NCBI RefSeq assembly: GCF_900128945.1
Contig: NZ_FQUD01000002.1
Span: forward strand, 958,371 to 1,022,370
From: Chryseobacterium sp. OV279
GTDB lineage: Bacteria > Bacteroidota > Bacteroidia > Flavobacteriales > Weeksellaceae
Direction: 5' to 3'
DNA length: 64,000 nt
Under the pieces are notes generated by a model, which was given only the letters and a program-made list of their open reading frames with translations, ran no database searches and had not been told where the DNA came from. The position numbers and the translations under genes are program-made. Below are positions 62,173 through 64,000 of this stretch, piece by piece (position 1 is the first letter of the stretch; each line of letters starts with the position of its first letter).

Positions 62173-62207
62173 GAACCCTGTCAAGGTTCAAAACCTTGAC
62201 AGGGTTC
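62173..62207. repeat. Perfect 16-bp inverted repeat
   Basis: GAACCCTGTCAAGGTT (62173-62188) and AACCTTGACAGGGTTC (62192-62207) around the loop caa. It lies 47 bases after the serine hydrolase stop. It lacks a T run, so it looks more like a dispersed intergenic repeat than a terminator, though it may stop transcription or protect RNA ends. I recall similar cctgtcaaggtt motifs in other Bacteroidota intergenic regions. Confidence 0.65.
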
Positions 62208-62308
62208 ACTGGATGGCCAACTCATTATAAAAGCAAATGTCTTATCCCGGGCTCAGGTTAAGAAAATAAAAACATTGGTTTTCACTAAACACAGAATAAA
62301 AAGAAGCC

Positions 62309-62653
62309 ATGAGTAAAAAAGATCAATACGGCCTGGAATTCCTGAAAGTAACGGCAGGCGGTGATGCCGGATATGATTGTGTCCGCAAGAATAGAATTGT
62401 TGATGAAAATAATCTGTTGCAGTTTTTACGTTATTTAAATATCTCCAGAACTGAATTCCTTTTGAAGGAAATCAATTTCTATCTGGATGATACTCCCGAT
62501 CCGGTTTGGGAACCTTATGACTCAATGGTGCTGGAGCATATGGATTTACAAATTGCTTATCCTGATTTTATAATTGATGGGCAGTCCACTGCTTTTCCAT
62601 TGGCAGACATCAGAGACCTATTACAGGAATGGTTGGAATTCTTACAATCCTAA
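62309..62653 (+). CDS. Hypothetical soluble protein
   Basis: This 114-residue protein has no signal peptide; it is acidic and mixed alpha/beta, with the C-terminal helix ADIRDLLQEWLEFLQS. The segment resembles the end of the 134-residue protein at 43911 (IPLKDFKEIVTLWRDFL). No domain that I recognise. It stands alone. Confidence 0.5.
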   Translation: MSKKDQYGLEFLKVTAGGDAGYDCVRKNRIVDENNLLQFLRYLNISRTEFLLKEINFYLDDTPDPVWEPYDSMVLEHMDLQIAYPDFIIDGQSTAFPLADIRDLLQEWLEFLQS

Positions 62654-62829
62654 ATTTTTTGCATGAATAAACCGCTTGTTTAATGTCATTTATCTAACGG
62701 ATTGATGCTTTTTTTGATTATAATAAAATATAAGTAAATATTTCTTTTAAAAATTGATTTATAAGCGTATATGTGTGGTATGTGGCCATAAAATGATTAA
62801 AATATCAATGTTTTTCGGAATTTTGTGAG

Positions 62830-62837
62830 TATTTTTG
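62830..62837 (+). promoter_or_regulatory. Promoter -7 element of the hybrid sensor gene
   Basis: TATTTTTG matches TAnnTTTG, 44 bases before the ATG at 62881. Confidence 0.5.
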
Positions 62838-62880
62838 GCGGGACTAAATATAAACAAACCACCAAGTACTGATTCATCTT

Positions 62881-64000
62881 ATGATCTTAATTGTTGATGA
62901 CAACCAAAGTAATCTTTACTCACTGAAAAAACTACTGGAATCCAAAGATTTTCAGGTAGATACGGCCGATTCCGGAGAGGAAGCATTAGGGAAAGCCATA
63001 AAAAATAATTACGCATTGATTATTTTGGATGTGCAGATGCCCGGCATGGATGGGTTTGAAGTGGCTGAAACCTTAGCCGATTACAGCAAAACAAAAGAAG
63101 TTCCCATTATATTTTTATCCGCAGTCAGTACGGAGAAGAAATTTATCACCCGTGGTTATGCCTCAGGAGGAAAGGATTACGTCACAAAACCTGTGGATCC
63201 TGAAATTTTGCTGCTTAAGGTGAAAACTTTTTATAACCTTCAGGAGCAGAGCCTTGCCATGAAAAAGACCCAGCAGAGCTTGGAGTTGGAAGTCAAAGGA
63301 AGGAGAGAATCCCAGGTGACCATGAAGTCGCAGATTGATCATTTTCAGTTAATGCTGGAATCTCTGCCGCAAATTGCGTTTACACTTAATGAAGAGGGAG
63401 AAATAGAATTTGTGAACCTTAAATGGTACCAGTACTCAGAGTCAGATCTGGAATTTCCGGAAGTTCATCCTGATGATCTGGATATCAGAGAAGAATTTGA
63501 GCGTTGCAGAAAAAAGAATAGAGCGCTTGAGCTTGAAGTCAGAATAAAAAATATAGATTCCGGAGACTACCGTTACCATCTTTTAAGAGTGACGCCGGTA
63601 AACGATGAAAATGGAGTCAAAAACTGGGTAGGAACCTTTACCGATATCGACGATCAGAAAAAAGTGGAAAAAGAAAAGGATGAATTCCTGAGTATTGCCA
63701 GCCACGAACTGAAAACCCCTTTAACTAGTATAAAAGCCTATGTTCAGCTGCTGGACCGTAAATTAAAACTGGACAAGCAAAGTGCTGAAGCCGGTTTTAT
63801 GGGCAAAGTTCAGGATCAGATTGAAAAACTGAATACCCTGATCACCGACCTGCTCGATGTTTCCAAAATAGAAAACGGAAAGCTGAAGATCAACAGAAAG
63901 CCAACCAGCCTTGAAAACCTGATCAGCAGTGCCGTGGAAACCATCATACAGACCCATGACGAAAATAAAGTCAAAATAAAAAGACACGGAATAAAGCCTG
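62881..64000 (+). CDS. Response-regulator/PAS/histidine-kinase hybrid, partial
   Basis: The frame is open from the ATG at 62881 to the window end (373 residues, no stop). A receiver domain comes first (about 1-120; acidic D6/D7, phospho-acceptor D50 in LIILDVQMPGMDGFE, K103-type VTKPVDP). A coiled coil (about 120-155) and a PAS-like domain (about 160-260, YRYHLLRVTPVNDENG) follow, then HisKA with the phospho-site H275 in FLSIASHELKTPL. The ATPase domain lies outside the window. It has no membrane helix, so it is a cytoplasmic sensor that can be controlled by an upstream phosphodonor. Confidence 0.88.
   Translation, partial: MILIVDDNQSNLYSLKKLLESKDFQVDTADSGEEALGKAIKNNYALIILDVQMPGMDGFEVAETLADYSKTKEVPIIFLSAVSTEKKFITRGYASGGKDYVTKPVDPEILLLKVKTFYNLQEQSLAMKKTQQSLELEVKGRRESQVTMKSQIDHFQLMLESLPQIAFTLNEEGEIEFVNLKWYQYSESDLEFPEVHPDDLDIREEFERCRKKNRALELEVRIKNIDSGDYRYHLLRVTPVNDENGVKNWVGTFTDIDDQKKVEKEKDEFLSIASHELKTPLTSIKAYVQLLDRKLKLDKQSAEAGFMGKVQDQIEKLNTLITDLLDVSKIENGKLKINRKPTSLENLISSAVETIIQTHDENKVKIKRHGIKP

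Overview
The window looks like chromosomal DNA of a flavobacterium close to Chryseobacterium (Bacteroidota). The evidence is: many promoters of the Bacteroidota type (TAnnTTTG near -7) and no clear Shine-Dalgarno sites; a SusC/SusD pair with a co-directional peptidase; a protease with a type IX (Por) C-terminal sorting domain; a FecI/FecR/TonB-receptor relay; a VgrG/Rhs group of the Bacteroidota type VI secretion kind; and an AT-rich background. The species assignment is inference from protein family make-up.

Layout. 0-4.5 kb: edge of a secreted delta-60-repeat protein, a gene-poor stretch with a 270-bp tandem repeat and a GC-rich block, an XRE regulator, an AT-rich overlapping DUF262/HEPN gene pair (candidate defence or toxin module), and an intact tRNA-Ser(UGA). 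4.5-15.4 kb: an accessory region with a flavin monooxygenase, AraC regulators, an outer-membrane protein, an NmrA-like protein, an epimerase, an MFS pump and a DoxX-like membrane protein. It is punctuated by two 5'-truncated copies of the tRNA-Ser, each preceded by the same gene 3' end, so it looks like stacked insertions or duplications at tRNA-Ser. 15.4-33 kb: secreted proteins of unknown role, a membrane-bound AraC regulator, a DJ-1/PfpI fusion, an M60-like metallopeptidase, the sigma/FecR/TonB operon, HxlR plus an enoyl-CoA hydratase, and a small regulon (SMR pump, DUF6506 protein, Crp/Fnr regulator) whose two promoters share an FNR-box-like palindrome.

33-44 kb: a 1-kb non-coding stretch with a possible small RNA, then a histidine kinase, a zinc metalloprotease, SusC, SusD and a LytTR response regulator on one strand. 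This is probably a sensing, digestion and uptake unit for peptides. 44-55.3 kb: a VgrG, a helical adaptor candidate and a 1443-residue PAAR-like/Rhs protein ending in a GIY-YIG/URI-like toxin tip, followed by AT-rich immunity candidates; no other type VI structural genes are present. 55.3-64 kb: an S41 peptidase, a Tet(X)-like monooxygenase with a divergent AraC regulator, a TPR protein, a serine hydrolase with TPR tail, and the start of a response-regulator/histidine-kinase hybrid cut off by the window end.

The observations most worth following are the DUF262-HEPN pair, the tRNA-Ser relics with the duplicated gene end, the paired Crp/Fnr operators, the Tet(X)-like enzyme with changed substrate-pocket residues, and the promoter-to-terminator unit at 33.3 kb.
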